A stretch of DNA of 64,000 bases from NCBI RefSeq assembly GCF_002343915.1, contig NZ_NETK01000001.1, positions 8,880,001-8,944,000 of the forward strand. The letters run 5' to 3'. The stretch's first letter is position 1. The number at the start of each line of letters is the position of its first letter. Of the stretch, positions 18,081 to 27,775 are shown in pieces. The position numbers and the translations under genes are program-made. Below the pieces are notes generated by a model. That model was not told where the DNA came from, made no database searches, and saw only the letters and a list, made by a program, of their open reading frames with translations. The DNA is from Nannocystis exedens. GTDB lineage: Bacteria; Myxococcota_A; Polyangia; Nannocystales; Nannocystaceae.

Positions 18081-19139
18081 TCACGGCGCCGGCTCGCGGT
18101 CCAGCGAGCGCATGTCGATGACGAAGCGGTAGCGGACGTCGCTGCGGTCGATGCGGGCGTAGGCGGCGGCGACGTCCTGGATCGGGATGGTCTCGATGTC
18201 GGCGACGATGCCGTGGCGGGCGCAGAACTCGAGCATGCGCCGGGTCTCGGGGATGCTGCCGATGGCCGAGCCGGCGATCGACTTGCGCTGGACCAATAGC
18301 TCGGCGCCGCTGACGCTGCCGGGGGCGTCGGGCATGCCGACGAGCACGAGGGCGCGGTCCGGTCGCAACAGCCGGAGGTAGGCGTTCCAGTCGAGGGCGG
18401 CGCCGACGGTGACGATCACGAGGTCGAAGCGGCCGGCCAGACGGACGAAGGTGTCGGGGTCCGAGGTGGGGTGGTAGTCGTGGGCGCCGAGCGCGAGGGC
18501 GTCGGCTCGCTTGGCGCCGGTGCGGCTCAAGACGGTGACCTCGGCCCCGAACGCGCGCGCGAGCTTGACGCCGAGGTGGCCGAGGCCGCCGAGGCCGACG
18601 ATGGCGACCTTGCGGCCCGGCCCGGCCTGCCAGTGCACGAGCGGGCCGTAGAGGGCGATGCCGGCGCACAGCAGCGGGGCGGCGGCGTCGAGCGGGAGGG
18701 CGTCGGGGAGCTCGAGCACGTAGGGGCGCCGGACGACGATCGACTGCGAGTAGCCGCCGTAGGTCGGGACGCCGTCGTGGTCGCGGCCGTTGTAGGTGGG
18801 GACGAGGTCGGCGAGGTCCCAGTGCTCGTGCTCGCGGTCGCAGAGGCCCTTCGAGCAGCCGCCGTCGACGAAGCAACCGACGCCGACGCGGTCGCCGACG
18901 GCGAGGTCGGTGACGTCGCGGCCGACGGCGCGGACGATGCCGGTGATCTCGTGGCCGGGCACCATCGGGTACTCGGCGCCGCCCCACTCGTCCCGCGACT
19001 GGGACAGGTCGGTGTGGCAGATCCCGCAATACGCGACGTCGATGACGACGTCGTCGGGGCGAGGTTCGCGGCGGACGATGGTGGTCGGCGCGAGGCCGCT
19101 GGTCGGCGACTGCGCGGCGTAGGCTCGGACTTCGGGCAT
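18081..19139 (-). CDS. Zinc-dependent alcohol dehydrogenase (CAD/YahK type)
   Basis: A 352-aa medium-chain dehydrogenase. The catalytic zinc ligands are visible: Cys in CGICHTDL (about residue 41), His63-Glu64 in VPGHEITG, and a later Cys in PLLCAGIALYGP. The nucleotide-binding motif is GLGGLG near residue 183. Members reduce aldehydes with NAD(P)H. The structural-zinc lobe is reshaped: where YahK-type enzymes have four Cys, here CFVDGGCSKGLCD gives only three, so that zinc may be altered. It is divergent from the LysR regulator at 19227 across 87 bp, the usual layout for a regulator and its target. Confidence 0.9.
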   Translation of the reverse strand: MPEVRAYAAQSPTSGLAPTTIVRREPRPDDVVIDVAYCGICHTDLSQSRDEWGGAEYPMVPGHEITGIVRAVGRDVTDLAVGDRVGVGCFVDGGCSKGLCDREHEHWDLADLVPTYNGRDHDGVPTYGGYSQSIVVRRPYVLELPDALPLDAAAPLLCAGIALYGPLVHWQAGPGRKVAIVGLGGLGHLGVKLARAFGAEVTVLSRTGAKRADALALGAHDYHPTSDPDTFVRLAGRFDLVIVTVGAALDWNAYLRLLRPDRALVLVGMPDAPGSVSGAELLVQRKSIAGSAIGSIPETRRMLEFCARHGIVADIETIPIQDVAAAYARIDRSDVRYRFVIDMRSLDREPAP

Positions 19140-19226
19140 GGGGCTCCTCGGCGCGAGAGGCTAGGCAGGGCGGCGGCGGTCGAGTAGAGAGGCCGGGCAG
19201 GAAGGGCCGATGAGCGAGGTTCAACA

Positions 19227-20123
19227 ATGAGGCGCGAGGACTGGCCGGACCTGGCGGTGTTCGTGGCGGTCGCCGAGGCGCGCAGCTTCACGAAGGCGGC
19301 GGCGAAGCTCGGCCTGTCGACGTCGGCGATCAGCCACGCGATGACGGGGCTCGAGGAGCGGCTCGGCCTGCGCCTGCTGCATCGCACGACCCGCAGCGTG
19401 GCGCCCACGGCCGCAGGCGAGCGGCTGCTGGCGACGCTGGTGCCGGCGATGGACGGGGTGGCGGCGGCGCTCGACGGGCTGGCCGAGCTGCGCGACGAGC
19501 CGGCCGGGCTGGTCCGCCTGACGGTCCACCGCGACGCGGCGCTGCGGCTGCTCGCGCCGCGCCTGCCGGAGTTGGCGCGGCGGTTCCCGCGGGTGGTGCT
19601 CGAGATCGTGGCCGACGACGCGCGGGCCGACATCGTGGCCGAGCGCTTCGACGCGGGCGTGCGCCTCGGCGACCTGCTCGACAAGGACATGGTGTCGGTC
19701 CGGATCGGTCCGGACGAGCGCACGGCGATCGTGGCGTCGCCCGCGTACCTGACGCGGCACCCGCCGCCGACGACGCCGCAGGAGCTCCGCCTGCACCGCG
19801 CGATCAATTTCCGCCACTCGTCCGGCCCGCTCTTCAAGTGGGAGCTCGAGCAGGACGGCCGCAAGCTGGTGGTGGCGATGGAGTCGGCGATGATCACCAA
19901 CGAGCCGCGGCTGATGGTTGAGGCGGCGCTCGCCGGGGTCGGCCTGGCCTACGTGCTCGCCAGCCACGTGGCCACGCACGTGGCCGCCGGCGCGCTGGTG
20001 CCCGTGCTCGCCGACTGGTGCCCGGTGTTCCCCGGGAGCTTTTTGTACTGGCCGAGCCGCCGGCACGTGACGCCGGCGCTGCGGGCGGTGATCGAGGTGC
20101 TGCGCCTCGAGCGCCGGCGCTGA
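19227..20123 (+). CDS. LysR-family transcriptional regulator
   Basis: A 298-aa protein with an N-terminal winged helix-turn-helix (about residues 17-60: SFTKAAAKLGLSTSAISHAM, LEERLGLRLLHRTTRSV) and a C-terminal periplasmic-binding-protein-like effector domain. The pattern DLAVFVAVAEARSF and the TRSVAPTAAG turn match the subgroup that often regulates a divergent oxidoreductase gene. The likely target is the alcohol dehydrogenase at 18081-19139, with both promoters and the operator in the 87-bp gap; I cannot identify a convincing T-N11-A box. GAGG about 8 bp before the ATG is a plausible ribosome-binding site. Confidence 0.92.
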   Translation: MRREDWPDLAVFVAVAEARSFTKAAAKLGLSTSAISHAMTGLEERLGLRLLHRTTRSVAPTAAGERLLATLVPAMDGVAAALDGLAELRDEPAGLVRLTVHRDAALRLLAPRLPELARRFPRVVLEIVADDARADIVAERFDAGVRLGDLLDKDMVSVRIGPDERTAIVASPAYLTRHPPPTTPQELRLHRAINFRHSSGPLFKWELEQDGRKLVVAMESAMITNEPRLMVEAALAGVGLAYVLASHVATHVAAGALVPVLADWCPVFPGSFLYWPSRRHVTPALRAVIEVLRLERRR

Positions 20124-20172
20124 CGCGAGTCCTCCGTCGAAGGGATGGTCGAGGGGACGGATGGCTGTATGG

Positions 20173-20215
20173 ACATGCTCGATGGAGCATGTTCACAAGG
20201 TCATGTGCCACGAAT
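20173..20215. terminator. CATG-14 element copy D forming a hairpin
   Basis: CATG occurs at 20174, 20188 and 20202, 14 bp apart. ACATGCTC-GATG-GAGCATGT at 20173-20192 is a perfect 8-bp stem with a tetraloop. It lies between the convergent stops of the LysR gene (20123) and the kelch gene (20201), overlapping the last codons of the latter. Confidence 0.75.
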
Positions 20216-21179
20216 GGGGCAAGCGAGGGCTTCGACGACGGCGCTGCCGGCGGGGGCGTGGCTGACCTGGGCGTCGAGGCTGCCGCCGACGACGTGGACG
20301 GCGCCGCGGAAGACGACGGCGCGGGCGAAGTTGCGGGCGGTGGGCAGGGGCGCGAGGGGCTGCCAGCCGGCGTGCGGGTCGAGGCGCAAAACGTCGGCCA
20401 GGACCTGGCGGCGCGCCTGCGACTCGCCGCCGAACAGGTGGATCGCGCCGCAGAAGACGGCGGCGCCGGCGGTGCCGCGCGGCTCGACGGGAGGGCCGAC
20501 GGTCCAGGCGTCGGCGGCCGGATCGAAGATGTCGACGGCGCCGAAGTCCTGGTCGCCGCTGCGGCCGCCGATGGCGAGCAGCTTGCCGTCGAGGACGACG
20601 GCGGCCGGGCTGCCCTCGGCGCGCGGCAAGGGGGCGCGCGCGGACCAGGTGCGGCTGGCCGGGTCGTAGACGTCGTGGTCGGCGAGGGTCGAGCGCGCGT
20701 TGCCGCCGCCGAGGACGTGGATCCGGCCGTCGAGGACGACGGCGGCGTGACCCCCTCGCGGGGCGGGCAAGGGCACGCCGGCGCTCCAGGTGCGGGTGCG
20801 CGGGTCGTAGAGGTCGACGTCGGCGCGCGGGATGTTGGTGGTGGTGTCGAAGCCGCCGATCAGGTGGATCCGTCCGTCGAGGGCGACCGCCGCCGGAGCG
20901 TTGAGGCCCGGGGCCGGGGAGCGCGGCGTCGACCGTCCAGCGCTCGCCGTCGAAGCGCTCGACCTCCGCGACGGGGGCGCCGTCGCGGCCGGTGCCGGCG
21001 AGGGCGTAGATGGCGTCGTCGGTGGCGACGACGGCGTGGGCGGCTCGCGGGTGGAGCAGCGACGGCGCCGACCGCCAGGTCGCCGGCGGCGGGGTGCAGG
21101 CGAACACGGCGAGCAGCGCGAGGGCGAGGCGCGGCGGGGCGATGCGAGTGAGACCCCGGTCGCGCGCGGGCGGTTGCAC
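20201..21179 (-). pseudogene. Kelch-repeat lipoprotein gene split by a frameshift
   Basis: From a GTG at 21179 one frame gives a leader ending LALLAVFAC and the first kelch-like blade (HAVVATDDAIYALAGTG, VERFDGERWTV). Near 20906-20915, in a run of C and G, the coding potential jumps to the frame ending at 20201. That frame gives at least four more blades (ALDGRIHLIGGFD, VLDGRIHVLGGGN, VLDGKLLAIGGRSG, VFCGAIHLFGGES, VFRGAVHVVGG). Removing one base, or adding two, restores one protein of about 325 residues. Whether this is a true mutation or a sequencing indel in the homopolymer cannot be told here. The intact product would be a lipid-anchored beta-propeller, function unknown. Confidence 0.75.
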
Positions 21180-21302
21180 GCGCTCGTACGATTCGCGGCC
21201 GCGGGCGGAGAGGTCGATTCGGCCCGCGCCGAGCAGGATCTCGCGGCCGCGTGCGGACGGGGACGGCCGCGCCGAGCGGGGTTTTGCGGCTGCACGGCGG
21301 CG

Positions 21303-24300
21303 CTAGCGAATCGCAGGACCGCGGCGCTTACCGGCGAGCAGCTGCATGGCGAAGGCGATGCCGTCCTGCAGGGTGCCGTGGGTGGCGATGCCGCGCAGGT
21401 CGATGCCGAGGTCGACGAACAGCGAGGCGGTCGCCGGGTTGACGCCGGTCAGGACGGTGCGCGCGCCGAGCAGGCGCAGCGCCGATGCAGCCTGGAGCAG
21501 CGCGATCGCGCCGCCGGTGTCGATGCCCTTCATGCCGGTGACGTCGAAGATGACGACGCGCATGCGCCCGGCCTCGGCGCCCTGGAGGGCGGTGTGCAAG
21601 AGGTGCTCGCAGCGGGTGGTGTCGAGGGTGCCGATGAGGGGCATGACGACGATCGCGTCGGTGATCGGGATCATCGGCGTCGACAGCTCGGCGAGCATCG
21701 CCTGCTGCATGCGGATCATCTCCTCCTGCATGGCGGCGCGGGCCTGCTCGGCCCGCTCGCGCTCGCCGAGCTCGGCCGACAGCCGCTCGTTGGCGGCCCG
21801 CAGGTCGGCGGTGCGCTGGGCGACGTCGGCCTCGAGGCGCTCGTTGGCGGCGACGACGTGGCGGTAGAGCAGGGCGTTCTCGACGGCCGTCACCGCCTGG
21901 GCGCACAGCACCTGCAGCAGCTCGACGCGGCCGCGGCTGAAGGCGTCGCGGATCAGGTCGTTCTCGACGACGAGGATGCCGCTGGTGCGCCGGCGGTGCG
22001 CGAGCGCGAGGCACAGCACCGACTTGACCTGGCGCGCGGCGAGGGCCGGGTCGGCGGCGAAGCGGACGTCGCGGGCGACGTCGCCGAGGACCACGGCCTC
22101 GCGGGTGCGGGCGACGTAATGGACGAGCGTGGCCGGGACGTCGGGGCGGGCGGCCAGCGGGGTGCCGGGGACGACCTCGACGACGTCGCTGTCGGCCGCG
22201 GCGACGGCCGCGAGCTCGAGCGCGCCGTCGCGGTCGAGCACGAGGTACACGCGCGTGCCGCCGGCGTTCTGCATGACGATGCGGACCAGGCGGTCGAGCA
22301 GCTTGTCGAGCTCGATCTCGCCGACCAGCGCCTGCCCGAGCCGCACGACCGTCGCCAGGTCGAGCGCGGCCCCGCCGTCGACCGCGGCGCCGTCCTCGGA
22401 CGCGAGGACGGGCGGAGTCAGCGGCGCGGCGGCCGCCTGCGGGAACTCGCGGGCGATCAGCGCGGCCTTGGCAGGGGCGCCCCACTGCACGAACCCGTCG
22501 TGGGCGGCGCGCATGTACACCGGGGCGATGAAGTGGCGCTGGCGCTCGCGGTAGAACTCGCCGCACAGGGCGTTGGCCAGCGCCTCGTACTGAGTGAAGC
22601 CGTTCCGCCGGGCGGAGGCGATCGCCTGGTCGTACAGCTCCTCGGCCTCGAGCGCCCGGCCGCCGACGCGCGCCTCCTCGGCGCGCACGAGCAGGTACTT
22701 GTGCTCGAAGTTCTCGGGGCAGTCGTCGGCCCAGCGCCCGAGCTTGTAGAGGCTGTCGCGCAGCAGGTCGCGGTCGCCCAGCGCCTGGGCCGGATCGACG
22801 TCGCGGGCGCGCGCGCACACGGCCAGCGCCTCGTAGAGGTGGAAGGTCGCCTCGATCGGCATCGCCATCACCGCGCCGAGGACCTCGCGCGCGGCGGCGG
22901 CGGCGGCCAGCGCCTCGTCGTGGCGACCGTAGGTGTACAGCAGGATCAGGCGGATGATGTGATGGAAGGCGATGCCGCAGCCGAAGCTGGCGCCGGTCAG
23001 GGCGTCGAGGCACTCGCGGGCGTCGAAGTCGTCGCTGTCGAGCAAGGTGCCGGGGCGGACGCGGCCGGCCAGGCTGTCGAGGAACTGCTGCTGCAGGCGG
23101 ATGGTCTGATAGACGGGCTCGTTGTTGCTGGCGCGCGCGAAGGCGGCGAACCGCTCGGCCGCGCGGCGGGCCTCGCTCAGCGGGGTGCCGACCTCGATGT
23201 GCTGCCAGACTGTCTCGAAGGCCAGGAAGGAGGCGTACACGAGGTCGCCGGCCGACACGCAGGCGTGGAAGGCCTGCTCGAGGATCGGGAAGTCGGTGCG
23301 CAGCGGGCGGCGCCAGAAGTTGATGTGGTCGCCGTGCAAGTGGAGCAGGGTGCCGCGCAGCTTGGTGTCGCCGAGGCGCTCGTTGAGCTGGATCGACATC
23401 TCCGAGAAGGCGTAGCCGGCGGCGGCGTCGGCGAACACGGCGACGAGCATGAAGCCGTACACGCTGTAGGCGAAGCAGGAGTCCTCGGCGTTGCCGTGGC
23501 GCAGCGAGAAGTTGACGGCCTTGAGCGCGAAGTACGGGAACACCTTCGGCCGGCCGATGTACGCGCACGGCATGATGCCGACCATCAGCGAGAGGATCGC
23601 GCGGTGGACCGGGTCGGTCATCAGCGGCGCGTCGAGCAGCGAGGGGATCGGGCGCCCGGCGAGGTTGCCGGCGATCGCGGTGGCCTCGTCGCTCATCGCG
23701 GCCTGCAGGGCGGCGTCGCCGTCGGGCAGCTCGACGCCGAACAGGGCGAGGCCCCGCACGCCGAGGTCGACGCCGGCGTCGTAGCGGCCGGCGACCTGGT
23801 AGAGGCGCATCTGCAGGATGTAGACGTTGGCGCGATCGACGTCGCCGCGCGCGCGGGCGTGGATCAGGTCGAACAGCTGCCCGGCCCGCTCGTAGGCGCC
23901 CGACAGCGACTCGCACTCGGCGAGCTCGCAGTGCAGCGCGTACGCGTGGGCGTAGTCGTGGTCCCACGCGCCGTCGGCCAGCAGGGCGATGCCGGCGCGC
24001 AGGTACTGGACCGCGGCCGCGTAGGCGGTCGACTTCTTGGCGTGCCGGGCGACGGCGAGGTCGAGCGCCGAGACCCGCCGCCGCTCGGCCGGGTCGACCA
24101 TGCGTTCGCGGCCGCGGTCGAGGTGATCGACGACGTCGAACAGCTCGTCGGGCCGCGCGTCGGCGCCGAGCCGCGCCAGCAGCAGCCGGCCGATCTGCAG
24201 GTGCGTGTCGGCCCGCTGGTCCGCCGGGACGAGCGCGTACGCGGCCTGCTGCACGCGATCGTGCGAGAAGTGGTAGGACAGGTCGAGCGCGCCGTCCGGC

Positions 24301-26324
24301 GCGCCCGACGGCGCGGGCGCGACGTGGTGGACGAAGCGGTAGTCGTTGCTGTCGGGCAGGACGAGGCCCTCTTCGAGCGCCTCCCACAGCGCGGCCGCGG
24401 TCGCCTCCAACGGCTCGCCGCAGATGGTGGCGAGCGCGGCGAGCGTGAACTTGTGGCCGATGCAGGCGGCGAGCCGCAGCGCGCGCTGGGTCGCCTCGCC
24501 GCAGCGGCGCAGGCGCTGGCCCATGAACTCGACGACGTTGGCGGTGACCTCGCGCGCCTCGATCGCGGCGAGGTCCCAGGTGAAGGCGCCGTCGCCGGCG
24601 CCGGGGCGCAAGAGGCCGTCCTGATAGAGGCCGCGCAGGAACAGGCCGACGAAGAAAGGGTTGCCGTCGGTCTTGCGCCCCACGACCCGCGCGAGCGGCA
24701 TGGCGTGCTCGACGGTGCCGCCGAGCACGTCCGCGAGCAGCTCGCCGAGGTGCTGCGGGGTGAGCGGGCCGAGCTCGAGGCGGTGGACGGCGAGGCCCTT
24801 GCCGCGCAGCTCGTCGACGGCGGCGGTCAGCGGGTGGGCGGGGCCGACCTCGTTGTCGCGGTAGGCCCCGACGACCAGCAGCCGCCGCGGCGAGGGCGAG
24901 GTCAAGCAGGTCTGCAGCAGCTTGAGCGAGGCGAGGTCGGCCCACTGCAGGTCGTCGAGGAACAGCACGAGCGGGCCGGCCTCGCCGGCGAAGGTCTGCA
25001 CGAACCCGTCGACCAGCCGGTTGAAGCGGTTGAGCGCCTCGGTGGGCCCGAGCTCGGGCGCGGGCGGCTGCGGCCCGAGCACGTGCGCGAGCTCGGGGAT
25101 CAGGTCGACCAGCACCTGCGCGTGGCCGTCGGCGGCCCGCAGGATGTCGTCGCGGACGCGGGCCAGACGATCGCCGCCCTCGCCGAGGGCGTGGCGCAGC
25201 AGGTCGCGGAAGGCCTGCACGAACGGGGCGTAGGGGGCGTTGCGCGCCAGCTGGTCGAACTTGCCGGCGACGAAGACGCCGCCGTCGCGGGCGATCGTCT
25301 TGTGCAGCTCGTGGACGAGCGCGCTCTTGCCGATGCCGGAGTAACCGGCGACCAGCAGCAGCTCGGTGCCGCCGCCGCGCACCCGCGCGAACGCCTCCAG
25401 CAGGGCCCGCAGCTCGTCGTCGCGGCCGTAGAGCCGCTGCGGCAGGCGCAGCGCGGCGGTCGCCTCGTGGCGCGCGAGCGGGAAGTCGGCGATGCCGCCG
25501 TCGGCGTCGAGCCGGCGCAGGCACTCGTGCAGGTCGGCGGACAGCCCGCTGGCGCTCTGGTAGCGCTCCTCGGGCGCCTTGGTCAGCAGCCGCATCACCA
25601 GGGCCGAGACGACCTCGGGCACGTCGACGAGCTGCCGCGGCGGCGCGGGCAGGCGGGCGATGTGGCTGTGCACGAGCTCGAGCGGGTCGTCGCCGGGGAA
25701 CGGCGGGGCGCCGGTGAGCAGGTGGTAGAGCGTGGCGCCGAGCGAGTAGAAGTCGGTGCGGAGATCGAGCGGCCGATTCATGCGCCCGGTCTGCTCGGGC
25801 GACATATAGGCGAGGGTGCCCTCGAGCGCGTCGAGGCTGGTGGGCCGCTGCGCCTCGACCGACAGCCGCGTGGCCAGGCCGAAGCCGAGCAGGTGGACCG
25901 TCAGCGGCTCGCGCCGGACGACGATGTTGGCCGGCTTGATGTGCTTGTGGATGATGCCGCTGGCGTGGACGCCGACGAGGATGTCGGCGACCGCGGCGGC
26001 GATCGCCAGCGCCTCGCGCAAGGGCAGGCAGCCGCCCCGGAGGACCGCGTCGAGCGGCTCGCCCGGCGGCGAGGCGAGCACGAGCGCGAGGTGGTCGCCG
26101 TGGCGCTCGAGCGCGTGCGCCGGGACGACGCCGGGCACCGCGAGGTCGCGGAGGAGCGAGTACTCGTGCTGCAGCCGGGCGAGGTCCCGCGCCGTCGGCG
26201 GCGAGCGCCGCGGCAGCCGCAGGATCACCGGGGCGCGGTCTTCGCTGCGAAACCCGCGATACAGCGCGGTCTCGGCGTCCTCATGCATCGATTCGACGAT
26301 CGTATATGGACCGAATGTGGACAT
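21303..26324 (-). CDS. Giant signalling protein: pseudokinase, AAA-like ATPase, TPR-like region, GAF, STAS
   Basis: A 1,673-aa protein. Residues 5-270 have a Hanks-kinase fold (SPEQTGRMNRPLDLRTDFYSLG), but the catalytic residues are replaced: Arg36 in VILRLP for the Lys, HKHIKPAN (His128 for catalytic Asp) and GFG (Gly147 for the metal-binding Asp). It is followed by a predicted ATPase with Walker A GYSGIGKSA (about 325-333) and Walker B VLFLDDLQWAD, a long helical TPR-like region, a GAF domain (about 1320-1480), a short coiled coil, and a STAS domain (about 1545-1665) with FDVTGMKGIDT like RsbR-type stressosome proteins. Related proteins end in a histidine kinase; here STAS takes that place. 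I chose the ATG at 26324, where the kinase fold begins. Confidence 0.88.
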   Translation of the reverse strand: MSTFGPYTIVESMHEDAETALYRGFRSEDRAPVILRLPRRSPPTARDLARLQHEYSLLRDLAVPGVVPAHALERHGDHLALVLASPPGEPLDAVLRGGCLPLREALAIAAAVADILVGVHASGIIHKHIKPANIVVRREPLTVHLLGFGLATRLSVEAQRPTSLDALEGTLAYMSPEQTGRMNRPLDLRTDFYSLGATLYHLLTGAPPFPGDDPLELVHSHIARLPAPPRQLVDVPEVVSALVMRLLTKAPEERYQSASGLSADLHECLRRLDADGGIADFPLARHEATAALRLPQRLYGRDDELRALLEAFARVRGGGTELLLVAGYSGIGKSALVHELHKTIARDGGVFVAGKFDQLARNAPYAPFVQAFRDLLRHALGEGGDRLARVRDDILRAADGHAQVLVDLIPELAHVLGPQPPAPELGPTEALNRFNRLVDGFVQTFAGEAGPLVLFLDDLQWADLASLKLLQTCLTSPSPRRLLVVGAYRDNEVGPAHPLTAAVDELRGKGLAVHRLELGPLTPQHLGELLADVLGGTVEHAMPLARVVGRKTDGNPFFVGLFLRGLYQDGLLRPGAGDGAFTWDLAAIEAREVTANVVEFMGQRLRRCGEATQRALRLAACIGHKFTLAALATICGEPLEATAAALWEALEEGLVLPDSNDYRFVHHVAPAPSGAPDGALDLSYHFSHDRVQQAAYALVPADQRADTHLQIGRLLLARLGADARPDELFDVVDHLDRGRERMVDPAERRRVSALDLAVARHAKKSTAYAAAVQYLRAGIALLADGAWDHDYAHAYALHCELAECESLSGAYERAGQLFDLIHARARGDVDRANVYILQMRLYQVAGRYDAGVDLGVRGLALFGVELPDGDAALQAAMSDEATAIAGNLAGRPIPSLLDAPLMTDPVHRAILSLMVGIMPCAYIGRPKVFPYFALKAVNFSLRHGNAEDSCFAYSVYGFMLVAVFADAAAGYAFSEMSIQLNERLGDTKLRGTLLHLHGDHINFWRRPLRTDFPILEQAFHACVSAGDLVYASFLAFETVWQHIEVGTPLSEARRAAERFAAFARASNNEPVYQTIRLQQQFLDSLAGRVRPGTLLDSDDFDARECLDALTGASFGCGIAFHHIIRLILLYTYGRHDEALAAAAAAREVLGAVMAMPIEATFHLYEALAVCARARDVDPAQALGDRDLLRDSLYKLGRWADDCPENFEHKYLLVRAEEARVGGRALEAEELYDQAIASARRNGFTQYEALANALCGEFYRERQRHFIAPVYMRAAHDGFVQWGAPAKAALIAREFPQAAAAPLTPPVLASEDGAAVDGGAALDLATVVRLGQALVGEIELDKLLDRLVRIVMQNAGGTRVYLVLDRDGALELAAVAAADSDVVEVVPGTPLAARPDVPATLVHYVARTREAVVLGDVARDVRFAADPALAARQVKSVLCLALAHRRRTSGILVVENDLIRDAFSRGRVELLQVLCAQAVTAVENALLYRHVVAANERLEADVAQRTADLRAANERLSAELGERERAEQARAAMQEEMIRMQQAMLAELSTPMIPITDAIVVMPLIGTLDTTRCEHLLHTALQGAEAGRMRVVIFDVTGMKGIDTGGAIALLQAASALRLLGARTVLTGVNPATASLFVDLGIDLRGIATHGTLQDGIAFAMQLLAGKRRGPAIR

Positions 26325-26899
26325 TCCCGCTCGTCTCGCGCCGAGGCGCGCTCCGCCGCCGTCGCGGCGCGGCGCTCTCAATAATGTCACGACCCTACTC
26401 AAAATTCTCGGCCCGGGTCAAGCCTCGAGCGAGCCCCGCGCCGGCGGCCGCTCCGCTCGGTGCCGAGATTGCGTGTCGGTGCGTCGCGGATATCTTGGCA
26501 CTCGCCCCCGCCGGCGCAGCGGAGGCTGCTTTCGCGGGCCAGGAGGGCCGCTGCGGGCCGCTGGAAGCGGTGCAGCGGGCAGCATCGAGGAGATGACGCC
26601 CGCTCGTGGCCCGAGGCGGACGCGAGGATTGTCCAGATTCCCTGGGCTGCCACTCCTCCCCTTGGAACGTGTATCAGGCCAGGCCGGGTTGGAAAACATG
26701 GGCTCGGGTCGCGAGGCGCCCGGCGCGACAATCGTGGGATCTCGACTGCTCGCAATTCCTCACCCTGGGACGTGTGTCGGGCCCCGCGCCGGCAGCAGGC
26801 CGGGTTGGAAACGTGGGCTCGGGTAGCGAGGCGCCCTGGTACATTCGTGGGATCGCGCTGCTCGCAATCGGCGGAGGCGGGCATCGCCGGTCGCCGACG
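26325..26899. other. Non-coding stretch with an imperfect tandem repeat
   Basis: About 575 bp with no supported gene. From about 26640 to 26880 a unit of about 103-116 bp occurs about two and a half times: GCCGGGTTGGAAA starts at 26683 and again at 26799, each followed by near-identical GTGGGCTCGGG, GAGGCGCCC and CGTGGGATC blocks and CTGCTCGCAAT. Confidence 0.6.
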
Positions 26900-27724
26900 C
26901 CGGGCGAGTCGGGCCAATGCCCGCGGCGGGCCGCGTATTCGCGGGCGAGGTCGCGCGAGGCCACGGCGTCGTCGCGCAGCGTCGGGGTGAGCTGGCCGGC
27001 GATCGCTTCGTCGTAGCGCTCGGCGGCGTCCACCGCTGCGGGGCTCGCCGCTCGAGGTCCGCGCGCAGCCACGCCGCCTCCGCGCGCGTGGCGGACCTGC
27101 GGGGCCTCGGGGTCGGCGGGGAAGAGGGCCACGAAGGCGGCGTAGAGGCGGTCGACCGCATCGGCGGGCGTCCGCGCGCGCGTGCGGTAGAATTCGCGGT
27201 GCAGGGCGAACGCGAGTTCGAGGCTGGGCTTGCGCGTGAGCGCGGTGCAGCGAGCGAGGTGCTTCGCGTCCGGCCGGGCGCGGTCAGGGGGTGGACCAGG
27301 GGGGCCTGGAGGCGCTCGAGCTCGGCGAGCTGCCGGGCGCGGTCGCCGAGCTGCGCCACGCCGCGGACGGCGGCCTCTTGCCATTCGCAGGCGCGCGGGT
27401 CGTCCGGCGCGCGCTGCTGCAGGGTGTGTATAGCTCGGTCGCCTCGGCGAGCTTGCCGCGCTCGAGCCGGTGCTCGCCGAGGTGCACCACCAGGTCCACG
27501 CCCTGGCCGGGGGCCATCCGCGCCTCGTCCATAAATCGCCAGCCGCGGCGCGCGGCCGGGGGAGCGCAGGCGAAGGAGCCGGCGCGGTCCTCCGGCTCGC
27601 ACAGGAGCGATTCGAAGGACAACAACACGGACAGGACCAGCGCGGGCGGGCTCGTGAGGCCGCAGACAGCGGGCTCCCGTTCGTGTCTGGAGCGCCGCCG
27701 GGGACGCGCGGAGTTCTTTCTCAT
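26900..27724 (-). pseudogene. Decayed TPR-type exported protein gene
   Basis: Pieces of one helical-repeat protein appear in order in three minus-strand frames. First comes a leader-like LVLSVLLSFESLLC and VVHLGEHRLERGKLAEATELY. Next is RACEWQEAAVRGVAQLGDR and LAELERLQAPL. Then come ELAFALHREFYRTRARTPAD, YAAFVALFPADPEAPQVRHA and AERYDEAIAGQLTPTLRDDA. The segments connect without missing much, so two or more frameshifts separate them. Intact relatives would be tetratricopeptide-like lipoproteins of unknown role. The boundaries are approximate, and sequence error could explain part of the damage. Confidence 0.5.
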
Positions 27725-27775
27725 GCGCCGAGGTTCGTCGGGCCGGTCCGGATGATCGCGGGCCGGCGCGGGCGC

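Noticed and set aside
20832..26384. A plus-strand open frame of about 1,850 codons opposite the giant signalling gene
   Set aside because: It is the antisense of a clear multidomain gene; its residues are Val/Glu/Arg/Gly-rich from mirrored GC-rich codons and match no family.
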